Below, piece after piece: positions 1 to 12,050 of a DNA stretch of 64,000 nt. The position numbers were made by a program, and so were the translations under genes. Source of the DNA: Antedon mediterranea. Taxonomy: Eukaryota; Echinodermata; Crinoidea; Comatulida; Antedonidae. The notes under the pieces were generated by a model. The model was not told where the DNA came from, did no database searches, and saw only the letters and a list, made by a program, of their open reading frames with translations. The DNA lies in assembly GCF_964355755.1 (NCBI RefSeq), contig NC_092677.1, positions 14,406,601-14,470,600 on the forward strand, written 5' to 3'. Each line of letters opens with the position of its first letter. Position 1 is the first letter of the stretch.

Positions 1-106
1 AACACTACTATTGTTATCAGTAACACACAAGACATTTCACTTTATAAACGTTCACAAAATCAGAAGCAATAATTGTTATACTAAGTATATGGGTAATTAG
101 AGTTAG

Positions 107-233
107 GGCCAACTCAGACAGAGTCGTTCGACGAGGCTCGATTTGAGTTGTCTTGAGAACTCTAAACATGTTTAATTTTCTCCAGACGAGACGACTCGTT
201 GGGCCTCGTCGTAAGACCCTGTCAGAGTTGGCC
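107..233. mobile_element. Short inverted-repeat (MITE-like) element
   Basis: The ends are imperfect inverted repeats of about 30 bases: GGCCAACTCAGACAGAGTCG at the left, and the reverse complement of the right end reads GGCCAACTCTGACAGGGTC. The interior has no frame. It has the size and form of a non-autonomous DNA transposon. A target duplication is not clear. Confidence 0.6.
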
Positions 234-691
234 GTAGAACAGAATATTTGTTTTTATATTATATATATATATATATTTAATGTGGTTTTTTCAGCGTTTT
301 ACTACAAAACATCTTATCTGATATAAGTTAATTTTAAGCAAATAATGAAAAGGTCAAGTAAAGTTATAGGCTAAAATTAATTTAACAATAGACTGTTCAT
401 TGTCTTTCTAAAATGAATATGTATAATATGTTATCGTCTTTTTAAAAATATTCTAATAAATTCATTTTCAAAATGTGTGGTAAATAACGATAAAGTATCT
501 TTAATCTTTGATGTACTAAAACATTGCTTTTTAAGTAAAAATTAAATTTCATTTTAGGTCAGAATACATATTATCTAATTCATTCATTTTCATACTTTTC
601 GTCAAACTTATATACAGTAGTATTTCTCGCTACTCAGTGGTCATGTTGGCATCCGGATCTCGGTACCAGTACTGTACTAAATTTCTACAGT

Positions 692-822
692 TTAGGAATA
701 CCATGGTAATACAGCATCACATGTGTGTTTCACATGCATTTTCTACCATAACCATTAACTTAACTTACATGATACAGACACCATGTGATACACATGCGTA
801 ATGCTGTATCATCGAATATTCC
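692..822. mobile_element. Inverted-repeat element, GGAATA...TATTCC
   Basis: Inverted ends GGAATACCATGGTAATACAG and CTGTATCATCGAATATTCC enclose about 90 bases. A related degenerate copy lies at about 10070-10196 (GATACAGCATTTCATTTG ... CCGAATATTCC), which supports a dispersed miniature element family. Confidence 0.45.
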
Positions 823-1361
823 GTTGACGGGTATACGGACTTTATGTGAAGATACAACGTCAAGAACCTGGTGATATGAGAGAGTGGTGTGTTGATAGAC
901 ACACACCAAGAGAACTGTCTAGAGTAAATCAATTGTATTCATACAGAAAATAGAAATATTATAGTATCATGGTCTTCAACATACGAATAATAACATATTT
1001 AAAAACCCACTGTACGGGAGCTTCAAGCACCACAACATAACCAAAGCGCATGCGAATGAACACATGATTACGTTAAAACTTTATAATTTTATCGTAAGAG
1101 CAAGGTAAGAATAATATTGTGTAAAACAACCTGCCCAATTTAACACAATGTTAAGGCCAATCTACACAGACAAGCGGTAACGGTAAGTTTGTTTTTAAAT
1201 AATAAAATTTGATTACAAAATTGCATCGATTGGTACAGATTTTTTTATGAATAAATTAATACATATGATTGCTGATATCAATTTGATTGGTGCACGTGCT
1301 TACAATTGAGGGACTAGTGCTGTTCCGCCATACCATGGTTGAACTATAACATGAAAGCCCA

Positions 1362-1430
1362 AGTGGTCTATGGTTAGGACATCTGCATATCAAGCAGAAG
1401 GTCCGGGTTCGAATCTATTTCTCATTGAAT
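1362..1430 (+). pseudogene. tRNA-like relic or SINE head
   Basis: The segment has an A-box-like stretch (GTGGTCTATGGTTAGGAC), a five-pair anticodon stem TCTGC/GCAGA around a seven-base loop with ATC in the anticodon position, and a B box GGTTCGAATC. The T stem and acceptor stem do not pair, so a working tRNA is unlikely. It is probably a decayed tRNA gene or the head of a tRNA-derived SINE. Confidence 0.4.
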
Positions 1431-3237
1431 TATTATGTAAATTAGGTTATATATGCAGATGTTTAGAACATTATGTACTTCCAGTACCCAAATAACGCAT
1501 GTCTATTAATATTATTATGTACAAATGGTTAATTTCTGCTGCCGATAACATTTCTAACAAGAAACATTTTACCACATAGATTTACCTCATTCAATTTTTA
1601 TATTAGGATATATATTCAGGTGTTTAGAACATTATGTAATTCTCCGTACCCAAATAACGTATTTCTGTTATTATTTACAAACGGTGTAGTGGTTAATTTC
1701 TGCTGCCGTATGACATTATTAAACACGTATAATGTTAGCAACGATTTCCACGTGGATTACCTCATTAAACTTTTATGATGCAAATTATGTTATAATGTAT
1801 ATGTTTAGAAAATGTTTAATTCCTTCCTACTTAAACTTGTCATTGGCCAACTCGCTTACGGTGCGCTTACGTTCTCGTGTTACGTCATAGTGTGAACCAA
1901 GCTTTACGACATTCCTTAAGCAGTTACACTACCTACTGGACATGCGCAGAGAGGAATAGTATTATGATACAGATACCAGCCTCACTCTAGTATGTCGTGA
2001 AATACGTGGATTTTACTACCGTTACACACACTGAAATTGGCGTCGTATGCCTACATCTTTTGGATTAATATTGAAGAATACAAATTAAAAGAAGAATGCA
2101 AGTCTAAAGATAAGGACATTAACTGGCGTAATGGTTTATTGATATACCACACGAAGGTACGGTAGGTGTTCAATTCATAGTTCTCTGTCATATAAAAACC
2201 ACTTGCAGCTGCAACGCATTGGCTTGTATGTAGGTAGACCAAGTCATCGTGTACACTACGTGAAACATTGTTTTTATTATCAAGGTAAAAATTCTATACT
2301 ACGGTTACTACACAGATACTGTTTATAAACGTCTACTTCTTAACATTCGTGTCGTCTATAGCCTATTTACCATACGTGTTTTGTCCGTTCAAAATACCCT
2401 CACTGAACGTTTTTCAGCGATAATTAGTGCACGAATTCTCTCAGCAAATCACGACCAATATATTTTTAAAATGTAAATAACTATATTTACAATCGCAGTT
2501 ATTAGTCAATAAATAAATGTAATGTAACTCAAGTGTATAGTTCTACTAAAATATTGTACTATTTATTCATTGTATATATCAACACTGCACAAGATATGAT
2601 ATAGAATGATTATTTCCTCATTAAATAGAAGAGATTTTACAATTAAACAAATATTTAAAAAAATGTATTAACAATATTAAACATCAGGTGGTTAAAATCA
2701 GTATCGAAAGTATATATATAGATAATACGATTAATTTTTTGTTTGATATACTATTTATTCAGGCTTAGGCCTATATAGCGTATAACGCATTTAGGTAAAT
2801 ATCTCAATGTGCATAACAGAAACATAATATGCCAGAACATTAAGAAACTATAAAAATTAACCTTTAAAGTGGAGGTCTAAAAATAGTATGTTTCAGATAT
2901 AATATGTCTGAACGATAAAGATGAGGATAATAATAAAAATGAGGAAACACATTTAAAAAAAATACATCTCTAAATAAAAACATTAAACATAATTTATACA
3001 GTAAAAGATTGATGTGAAACAATATTAATTAAATTACATAGTGGTTGGATGGAATTACATGTTCCTATGCTATACCACGGCGTTAGGCATAATAGGATTT
3101 TTCCAGCATACGGTTGACAGTGCATACAGTTCAGCATACTTTTGAAATAACTTTATTATATACGATAAAGTTCCCTCGTAATCAAATAATGGATTACCCT
3201 TTTTTTTGGCATGTTATTGGAATGTAAAGAAAACCAC

Positions 3238-3496
3238 TTAGAAACATGGTTTTGTTCGAAGTCTTAAAGCACCGGATCGATTTAGTTTCATCAACAGTTT
3301 GAACTCCTTTGGAAGATCGTGACCCATGTCAAATTCGTCAATAAAAAACTTTTCGTAATAGTGATAACGTGTTGGATTTCCATTTGGTAACTTACTATAT
3401 GGATAAAAGCCGTAAAGAGAGATTGTCTTACACAGTGGAGCAGCAATTGAATATAGAAATAGGCCAGACGAAGGATGTTCTGTGATGTCCCAAAAT
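3238..3496 (-). CDS. Sialyltransferase A last exon (motifs S, III, VS)
   Basis: The acceptor TTTTCTACAG precedes the exon and the stop is TAA at 3238-3240. The single leading base completes a Lys codon begun in the previous exon. It encodes residues 385-470: motif S, HYYE, the H-x4-E of motif VS, and a Cys one residue before the end, where the second ST8Sia disulfide Cys is expected. Confidence 0.9.
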
Positions 3497-6400
3497 CTGT
3501 AGAAAAAAGAGTACTATTGATTGAATAATTGAAATTATTTGTAAAGGTTTGATTTGATGTCATTTGATTACCGAAGACAGTGTAAATGGTTATCGTATGA
3601 TATTAGGATGAAACTTTCTAATTTCTGTTGTTTTCTGTAGGAAATATATCTATCTCTATATCGTCGTTTATTATCGCCATAGTGTAAACATGTCTTTAAA
3701 TAAACAAGCATGAACTGTCTTTCACGTGTATGAATTGAACGAGAATGAATTATTAGAGATCACTTACTTCATTAATTCTTCACTTAGCGGCTCCGATGGA
3801 TGCGTTATTGTTGAATTAAAATGTTTACCTATAAGACTTGTAAACTTCTGATTTAAGCTTCCATATTTTGAGAACCAAATAATTGATTTATCAATAGTTT
3901 TCATACTGTTGTATATCCTCCGGCATGAATCATTGTACTTTTTAATACATTTTAATAGAGTTTTTGTACCTTCGCCGTTCAATGTCATAAAGTCAACTTT
4001 TGAGCCAACATCTTCTTCAAAACCATCAATAGGGGCCATGTTTGATCGCATTACAAAGTCATGGGCGTCTATCTCTGGTCCGCAGTAACTTCTATCTAGA
4101 ATACCGCCATTTCCAATGACAGCACAAGACTCAAACGGTGTATGCATTTTGCTTTCTAGCTTCCGCTTGCGTTCCTCTGTCTGTTCTTCTGTATCATTTA
4201 AGATTAGTGTAGTTACTGTTCTTTCAAATGATAGCCCACTTTTGACCAGGTTTTCTCTGTATTAATTTAAAAAAGAAACACAATTTAGGTAACACTGAAA
4301 TTCGTAAACGTCTGATATCTTTCTCTCCTTTTTTCAATCTTTACTTTTCGGATACTAGAAAATTATTTCTTTAAGCAGTGTTCGCTGTTATAACTTATTT
4401 TATAACACTTAAAATTGATCCTTACCATTTAATTGGCGAATTGCGTACGTACCGTGCATTATTTCAGTTTTTCAATATTTTGAAAGATGTTGCTTTTACG
4501 TAAAAACTCATAAATGTGTATTTTCCTGAATATTTATGTATTATGTATCTTTGACATCCAGCCACTGAATTTCATTTTCCGTAAGTTGTCTTCATTTATA
4601 TTTTTATATTTTAAACATTGTTTAATTCAACTTTGTGCTGCACTTATGATATTGTTAATAGCCTTCAATATATTAAAAAATACTCAATGTACAGTTATTG
4701 ATATGCTTACCGAATATGAGTCAAGTGATCTTGGTTGATGTGCTTGTTTAGAGATTTCTGGAGATTAAATTTTATTACATTTGCTGGAGGATAGTTCTTC
4801 ACATCTCTAAGATACACAAAAACAAAATAAGTCACCAATTAAAGATAATGTGTACTATCATTTGGATATTCAAGTTCTATTCAGTTCTGGTATGAATGTC
4901 CTTTGCATTGGGTTACTGGTGCGTATCCGACAATCATAAGAATCCACTTAGGCCTGGCTCCTATAGCCTATAGCAAACAACCCACCAGTTGGCCTAGTGA
5001 AAATATCTTCACTAAAAATGCTTGCTAAAGTCATTTCATTGACATCTCAAAGTTCAACGAATCTCTAGTAACCAAGAAAAACTACTTGATGATGATGGTG
5101 GTTTGTTGGGAGGCTCCCACCTGAGATCATAGTCTGTGGATTATACCATTTGTGGAGAAGGGTATTCAATGAAAATTTCTACTTTTCGTGGTATATTTCG
5201 CTCTTCGAGGAGAAAGGCTATTGTCGGTTTATCCAGGTAAGCTAGGTAAGAAATAGACTACCAACACCACTGTTGGTTTATGTAATTTCTAAGTTTGTAC
5301 ACTATATGCTATGCTCAATATTTTATCTCTTTCTTTTTTATTTATTTTATTGTTTGTTTTATACAGTATTTCATTGTATGTATTATGCATATACTTGTAT
5401 TGTTGGGGAGACTACAGGTATTGCTTCTAGTGCGGGCCTCAGTTATTGTTAAATAACTGAATAAATGTGTATGAATGAATATACATGTGAATGCTCTGTT
5501 GGATTTTTTTACACAAACACATAAAAACTTTTATAATGTATATAATAACTCACCTTGGTGGACCTTCATGCGGATCTAATTCAAAATTTCTTAACCCGTC
5601 TGACAAACTAAAAATATGAAAAGATTGTATATTCAATTCAATTTCTTTTTACTTCGGAAATATCATCCATATTACTAAACTTATAAACAGAAAAAGAAAA
5701 ATCGTAAACTCTAAACTTAAGTATATTGATCTTCTAATATCATATTCAATTAGTGTCAAAGTTCAAACTCATATCTACCATTGTTGGGAGAATATTTTTA
5801 GACAGACTTCATCAATTGCATTAAGTGCATCGATGAGTAATGGGAAAACAGATAAATTGTCCCTCTGAAAAAAATGATTTTCCCCAGTTTTGCCATTTTG
5901 ATGTTCCATAATATAGTTATTTCACTTCGAAACTAACTTATTTACCTGAAAAAAACTGTAATTTAAAGCAAAACAAAATGTCAGATGCCAGCCAACAAGG
6001 TTTCTGGTTGAATTTAACCGTTTGTTTTGTCATTTTATAAGTGAAAACATCTTCTTTTTCCGCAGAAGTGATTAACTTTATTAAAAGTACAAAGTGGCCC
6101 TTATTTTTGTGGAACAATACATCTTTAATGTTGATTATTACACCATGCCTTTGAAACTAATCATATTCATGATGTAGGCCTATTTAATATTAAATTTGAA
6201 AGATAGCTTTAGACTCAATGGTAGTTATGATGCTTTATATATTGTCTTTGTATGCATATTTGCATGTTTCAACCAATCACAATTTCATATTTGCATGTTT
6301 CAACCAATCACAATTTCATATTTGCATGTTTCAACCAATCACAATTTCATATTTGCATGTTTCAACCAATCATAATTTCATATTTGCATGTTTCAACCAA

Positions 6401-9400
6401 TCACAATTTCATATTTGCATGTTTCAACCAATCACAATTTCATATTTGCATGTTTCAACCAATCATAATTTCGTATTTGCATGTTTCAACCAATCACAAT
6501 TTCATTTTTACCATGTTGTTTAAATGACAATTATCATATCGTATCATACATTATAATTATGTCTCCATTGCATAGAAGGTGTCTTATTTGAAGGCTATAT
6601 TAGGTATTATTAGTTTCAGATTGTAAGTGTACTTACTCTAGTTTCTTTTTATGTTGTTCTTTTTTAGGTTGTTCTTTTTTAGGTTGTTCTTTTATAGGTT
6701 GTTCTTTTTTAGGTTGTTCTTTTGGTGGCTGTCTATGAATATGGTCTCTGTAAACAAAATGAAATGAAAGCATTTTAATAAATATTAAATAACTTAAAAC
6801 CAGTACTGTACCAATTTTAACACATCGCTTAATGGTCTTTCACATCTGTTCGGGCAAGGTTCTGGTCCGGTGTCAAAAAATAAAAACAATGTTTCGTTTT
6901 CACGAGGCTACGCACATATCGATTGGTTCATAGCCGCGTGAAGCGTCCTGAAAACTGAACATTGACATTGAAAATAATGATTTTCATAACTAAAATATGA
7001 TAATGACGATAGAATTATGCAAAACTTACTTTAATTGCACTGTTTCAACTATTGGCTTAAATTGTAGCATTCCAGGACTAAAATAAAATAAATTAAATGA
7101 AACGATTATGTGTTGGACATTATTTTATTAAAACAATGTATTGTAATTCAGTAAGACGATACAACTTACCCACTATCATTTTGTTCTTCCATTGAAGTCA
7201 ATTTGGAGGAGATTCTGTTTAAAGCATTCCTGGAAAAATATAATAAATTCGTTGGATTAAAACCTTAATTAAACTAAAAAAAATATATATTACTATTTTG
7301 TTTACCAAGTTACCTCCTATACGTAGATTCACAAATGATACCACCCATCCTAACCCAACGGTACAAGTGTGTGATACACACAAAAAATCAATAATTGCAA
7401 CCCAATGTTTAAGTAAATTCTATTTTGATTAGGCAAATCCACTTCACAATTTTTATTCATGTTGCCAAGTATTATTTTTTAGTGATACAGAGTAATACAT
7501 ACTGTTTCATTCCTTTCATCCATTTTGTCTTGATGAAAGGGGGAGGGGGGGGGGGTCGGGGAAGATATATTTAGTTATTACCAACGCAACAATTTTAAAC
7601 AATTTTAATCGCTTTTAATATGTTTTCATCTTAAATTGATTTATTTAAAACATTGTTGATATGTCCCTATTATGTATATAAATGTATTTTATTCCCATGC
7701 ATATTATACTATGTGAACACTACTACAAAGAGTAAGGTAAAGTATTGTATGCATATTAAGTATAAATTGTATTACAATAAAAGTGGGACTAACCCACGAA
7801 AGAAAACAAATATAATACTGTACCTACCTTGATATTTGTTCTCTACTTCCTACTAAGTCTGGAAGATCTCGTAATTCTATACCATTTCTATACGTTGACA
7901 AATAACACAGTTAATTATGTAAACATCGAATGCTTTTTTAGTGTACATTAAGAGAAAGTAGTGTAAGAGAAAGTTATATTGTCCCCCTGAAAAAATAAAT
8001 TATTTTTATTTAAGTATATCGTGTAAGATTTAAATACAAACAAGGTTAAATCTACATAGGCCTAAACATTAAAATTAAAGGTCATACATGGTTGAAGTTA
8101 GGCCTACAGTACTATACCCTTAAGTAATATAACATTTTTGACCAATAAATTTATTAAAAATATTTTGCTTGTTACTTGTCAGTAAATTGAAAGTCAGTCC
8201 GTCAGTCAATCGTCGTTTACAGACGTGTGCATTGCCGTAATATAATGCATTTTTTAATACCCTGTTGTTTCTAATCTCAAAACTTAGGTGGGTCTTCAAT
8301 GTTATTTTTTCCGGTGATAAAGGGCCTACATATTAAATGTAAATTGTAAAATACATACCTGATTTTTTTATATAATAACTCGTCATCTTGTAAAAGTTTG
8401 GATAATAATTTTCTGTTGATAAATTAAAGTTGTTTATAAATACTTACTAGCACTAGAAACATAATTTGGCAACTACCCTACTATGCAATCAACTTTCCCA
8501 ATAACCGATTCTTCTTGAGATCCAAAAGGTTCCAAATTATTTGTTACCATTAAAAACACATCCGGAATAGCAAATACCCCTAAACAATTATCACTACAAA
8601 TCACGTCCTCGCCATGAATCATGGGATATTTTTTGTTCTATCTGATGCGTAGTTATAATTTATTTTTTGAATTATTGTACATACTATTATTTTTTGTGAT
8701 TTGATGAATAAATGTACTTGTAATATCCTACTTGAGTCCGTTTTTTCTTACAAAATAAGTATTGTTGATTAAAGTTTGCGGTACACACGTGTATAATAAT
8801 AATAATAATTTATTTGGAGAATACACTTTTACAACAGTGGCACTCGACCAAATGGAAGGTGCATCCAAGAGAAATATACAAAAAAAAAACATGATATAGA
8901 AAATAACAATTACAATAAAAAGTCGACGTAGGTCAACATGTCAAAACAATTCAACTACAGTAACAACAATACCATTGAACTGACACCTAAAAATACAAAA
9001 TTACAAGAAATAAACATATAGAATAGGTAGGAACTGTACAATATAAATTGAATTGGGCAACAACAATGTAGACCTAACACTATAATGAGATAGATATCAA
9101 TCATTTAGTGAGATAGATATCAATCATTTAGTTTGATTGATATGAATATTATCGCCTAGAACAATACATCTGTGTGCCCAAGCTCTTTTAACATAGTGCT
9201 TACAGTAACAATCAAAGATATTTGATATGGAATCGACGTCATACATATAATGATATATAATATAATAGTTCTGAAAAGACTGTTGAGTATCTGACGTTTC
9301 GATCAATAGGCCTACTTTGATCGTTCTCACTCGATCCAGATTATATATACGTGGTGTACCGCAAACTTCATATCAACATATTGATTTCATGCAACCCTTA

Positions 9401-10676
9401 AACAACAAATAAGTATAAATGTTTTTCAGTTGGTTTCAAGAGGATCAAATCGTTGGGTTAACGGAATTATAAGCATTAGTATCAGTATTATATATAAAAT
9501 TAGTAGTAGTCAATTTGTAATATGTAAATGTTTTGGGCACGGGATAACCATATTCCGTTCCCTGTGAACGTAAGCTTAACAATGATACTGTGAACTTTTG
9601 TTTGGATGGCCTCGAGTAATTTAGTTTGGTTGGGTGCGGGCGTCTGATGTCATCATGCTGACTGAATAGAAGTGCGTAATACCATAATTAATTGTTTCAT
9701 TCAATCATACACAAACAAAGAAAATTCTATGAATAGAAAACCACAGATATACGCCGGTAGTAAAGCTGATTTAGAAAGACACACTGGGCATAGTGACAAG
9801 TCAGAAAAGTTTAATGTGAAACCTAGACCTACTTAAATAGAAATACAATTATCTTCCACAATCATACGTTATCAATCAATCAATCAATTCAATCAATTTC
9901 TTTTTATTTCGGAAATACCATCCATATTAATAAACGTATAAGCATAAAAAAAATTCGTAAACTCTAAACTTAAGTATATAGAATGCTTCTCCATCATCAT
10001 TTTATCTTTACACGACGAATATACCAGATTATCAGTACTGTATCTCCGCCTACTACAATATTTGCCCAGTATTATAGGAAAATTAGGCGATACAGCATTT
10101 CATTTGTATCACATGGCTGTTAATTAAGGTTAAGAGTTAGGTTATGGAATGTGATACTAGAAATACATGTGGTGTTGTATTACCGAATATTCCTTGATAC
10201 TACTGAGCAAATCTAGATACAGTACCGAGAGTTGGTTGACATTATAAATAATCTAATATTTAACCATGGAGGTAAAACAAAATGATATGCCCATATATGG
10301 ACATGATGATGTCATATCACTACTATATTTGGGAATATCACTACCATAATTAAGCACAACTATTTGTTTTGTCTGTTTGTAAAATATGACAATAACAGAA
10401 TTCATAATTGTTTCCCAGTGCATACATACATACGTTGCTATAACTATAACATGCAAGATGATAGTTAAATAAATTTGAATTTAATACTCACTGTTGATCA
10501 AACTGGTTTCCATTTGTCATAGAGTTGATAAGCGCGTAAGTTTTCAGAATAACCTGTTCATTGCAGTCTCTATTATGCATATTGATAATCATTCCTAATA
10601 TTACCAACGTACTCGAGAACACGAGTAGTAAATATATTCCTATCCACTTTGTTTGTATTGATGACCGTCTAACCAT
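3238..10676 (-). CDS. Alpha-2,8-sialyltransferase-like protein A (GT29, ST8Sia type), ten coding exons
   Basis: This is a Golgi type II glycosyltransferase expected to move sialic acid from CMP-sialic acid onto a sialylated glycan. Coding exons in transcript order: 10492-10676, 8359-8412, 7828-7887, 7170-7229, 7030-7077, 6637-6747, 5554-5607, 4711-4806, 3771-4256, 3238-3496; total 470 residues. Residues 1-10 are a basic tail and 11-33 a membrane anchor. About 62-222 form a stem made from seven small exons, including five KEQPx units. Sialylmotif L starts at C267 (CAVIGNGG), motif S at about 393-415 (PSSGLF...LYGF), motif III is HYYE (430-433), and motif VS is H444...E449. The four Cys expected to form the two ST8Sia disulfides are present (C267, C281, C407, C469). 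ATG 10676 is chosen because acceptor GATACAG lies three bases upstream; an in-frame ATG at 10700 falls in the intron. All nine coding introns are phase 2. The GNGG form of motif L resembles ST8Sia1/5 more than ST8Sia2/4, but the exact linkage made cannot be read from the sequence. Confidence 0.88.
3771..4256 (-). CDS. Sialyltransferase A exon with sialylmotif L
   Basis: Donor AA|GTAAGT lies at the 3' side and acceptor TTAATACAG at the 5' side. The 486 bases run phase 2 to phase 2. The exon encodes the donor-sugar binding motif L (CAVIGNGG ... [12 protein letters not shown]). It also holds two N-glycosylation sequons, NDS and NST; the second sits at the same place as an NTT in paralogue B. Confidence 0.92.
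5853..6128. mobile_element. MITE, TTAAAGATGTATTGTCC family (decayed copy)
   Basis: The right end is ACAATACATCTTTAA and the left end is a decayed ATTGTCCCTCTGAAAA. It lies in the intron between sialyltransferase A exons 6637-6747 and 5554-5607. Internal sequence matches better-kept copies at 12051-12298 and 26961-27308. Confidence 0.55.
6250..6505 (+). repeat. 31-bp tandem repeat, eight units, with octamer and CCAAT motifs
   Basis: Eight nearly identical 31-base units have ATTTGCAT starting at 6258, 6289, 6320, 6351, 6382, 6413, 6444 and 6475. Each unit also holds AACCAATCA. ATTTGCAT is the POU-factor octamer and CCAAT the NF-Y core. The array lies in an intron of sialyltransferase A. Frames open through it only because 31 is not a multiple of three and the unit has few stops, so it is not coding. 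Regulatory function is inference. Confidence 0.9.
7536..7563 (+). repeat. G-run in sialyltransferase A intron
   Basis: This is a nearly uninterrupted run of G, broken by single A, TC and similar bases, in otherwise AT-rich intron. It could form a G-quadruplex on the plus strand or may simply be a slippage tract. Confidence 0.5.
7828..8412 (-). CDS. Sialyltransferase A stem exons 2 and 3
   Basis: Two small exons, 8359-8412 (54 bases) and 7828-7887 (60 bases), each have a clear acceptor (CAACAG, CGTATAG) and donor (AG|GTATGT, AG|GTAGGT). Both run phase 2 to phase 2. They encode helical, charged stem sequence, with no link to the catalytic motifs. Either could be skipped without breaking the frame. 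Confidence 0.75.
8772..9368. mobile_element. Inverted-repeat element with GTTTGCGGTACAC ends
   Basis: The left end AAGTTTGCGGTACACACGT and the right end, whose reverse complement reads AAGTTTGCGGTACACCACGT, bound about 600 bases. The inside starts with an AAT microsatellite joined to TTTATTTGGAGAATACAC, which looks like the 3' tail of a LINE read from the minus strand. The element lies in the large intron of sialyltransferase A. No coding potential is seen. Confidence 0.55.
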
Positions 10677-10793
10677 TGTCTGTATCAAAGAATAAAACAT
10701 TAAACATTAATAAACATTATTATTCATTTATTTAATGATGGCCTAGTGTGTCGCACACAATCGAACAAAATCTACAATAATGAACAAAATCAC

Positions 10794-10960
10794 TTAAGCT
10801 CTGTCTACACTATCAAACTAGTTTGACAAGAAAAGTATGATGTGCCCAAATTTGGTAGTGATATGCTTAGATATGGTAGTGATATGACATCATTATGTAT
10901 CATATATCATGGGAACATCACACGTATCACTTTAGATACGACGGCACGATGTTTTAACAT
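10794..10960. mobile_element. MITE fragment, GTCTACACTATCAAAC family
   Basis: The left end GCTCTGTCTACACTATCAAA follows TTAA, and the interior has GTGCCCAAATTTGGTAGTG. No matching right end is seen, so the copy is broken. Fuller copies are at 38461-38629 and 51705-51845, a lone end is at 47345-47375, and interior sequence recurs at 10280-10380. Confidence 0.55.
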
Positions 10961-11389
10961 TTGAAATTCTGTCGAAATATGACGTAAAAAGATTTTTTTT
11001 TTTGTATAATACTAGTATTGGTAATGTTGAAAATATTAATTCAAGTTAGGTTATGTCTTCAATTAATTAGTTCACAGAATATGACTTCTGTGTTGTAGTT
11101 TTATTGTGTCTTTATATACAGTAAAATTAAATAAATGAAATACTTGGCCTACAAAGATTCGTAATACTGTATTGTACACACATAGAACTACAATGATTCC
11201 TGAAACCATATACTGGCCACAAACAAACAAATATTTATTTACCAAGATAAATAAATGAAGCTATTTAATGGTATTTAAGGTATTTAAGTCTTTTTAGCAC
11301 AGAACTATAGATTTGTATTGAAACAAAAAGTGTATAAAATGTATCAAGTAGCAACCCCCATGAGGATAACAACTCCTAACAAGTCAATC

Positions 11390-11602
11390 TAACAAAAGGA
11401 CACCGAGCTCGCCTTGCCAAGATCTTTTGATTTTATGTCTGGCTGCGACAAATACCAACAGTACATATTCTCCAGCGAGGATCGTATCCCAGTCACAGTT
11501 AAACAGATCTCCGGAGATCGGCAGGCCGTTGTTAGATTGCGTTGCCTTGGTCAAACCATTGAGACAACCCCACTAATGCTTTGTCTATTTCCAAGTGTTT
11601 AG
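11390..11602 (+). other. GC-richer insert of unknown origin
   Basis: This segment is absent from the second copy of the promoter block and is less AT-rich than its surroundings. A 62-codon frame crosses it in the plus direction (11414-11602). A stretch around CDKYQQYIF has faint likeness to Gypsy-type RNase H regions, but the downstream residues do not fit, so I assign no family. Confidence 0.3.
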
Positions 11603-11612
11603 CCATACTTAC

Positions 11613-11690
11613 CACTGTTTTTGGTTCATGTACATGCTCAGTAGAAAATGTATACTACACGTTTAAGTATGCCTTTTTATAAAGCCCTGC
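11613..11690 (-). promoter_or_regulatory. TATA box and non-coding first exon of sialyltransferase A
   Basis: Read on the minus strand, TATAAAA at 11681-11675 is followed about 25-30 bases later by a presumed start near 11650. A short untranslated exon then ends at the donor CAGTG|GTAAGT (exon end 11613). The next acceptor on this strand with the right placement is GATACAG at 10680, just ahead of the ATG. The start site is inferred from TATA spacing. Confidence 0.6.
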
Positions 11691-12050
11691 AAGGAGAAAA
11701 ACACGTAGTGATATGACCGTGGGTACATCACATTTTTTATCACATAAGGTTTGGTAGTTTGGTACTTTAGCCTCTAATAAGACATTTTAATAAAATTATA
11801 ATTGCACCAATATTGAATTTAAACATTACTCTAATATTCCTTGGAAAAGGAATTGCAAAGAGCATTTGCCAACTAGTATTACTTGCTATTATTATATAAC
11901 AGTATTTAAGATTGTTTGCACGATAGCTTCAACAATTCCCAAGTAATCGTCCTGAATTCTGTATTTAGAATATATCAGATATACCAACAGACCTTGCCTA
12001 TTGATTTTTTAAAGAAAAATCGATATATTGGTTACGTCATAAAATCTTAT

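Larger units (their letters stand above)
1..3237. other. Intergenic, small repeats only
   Basis: I see no supportable gene here. The stretch is AT-rich and holds a short inverted-repeat element (107-233), another at about 692-822, a tRNA-like relic near 1362-1430 and one end of a miniature element at about 1151-1190 (AAGGCCAATCTACAC), which matches the end of a complete copy at 43146-43322. The 63-codon minus-strand frame at 2051-2242 has no family likeness and is probably chance. Confidence 0.6.
11133..11690 (-). repeat. Duplicated promoter block, copy 1
   Basis: This block matches 18211-18590 in the same orientation: shared ACTGTATTGTACACACATAG, a shared CCCATGAGGATAAC, then the same splice donor CAGTG|GTAAGT on the minus strand and a TATA box behind it. 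Copy 1 carries about 200 extra bases (about 11390-11600). It covers the first exon and first intron of sialyltransferase A. Confidence 0.75.

Noticed and set aside
6218-6527. Two overlapping plus-strand frames of about 100 codons with repeated [11 protein letters not shown] text
   Set aside because: They are translations of the 31-bp tandem repeat in two frames. The region is an intron of sialyltransferase A with exons in correct phase on both sides.
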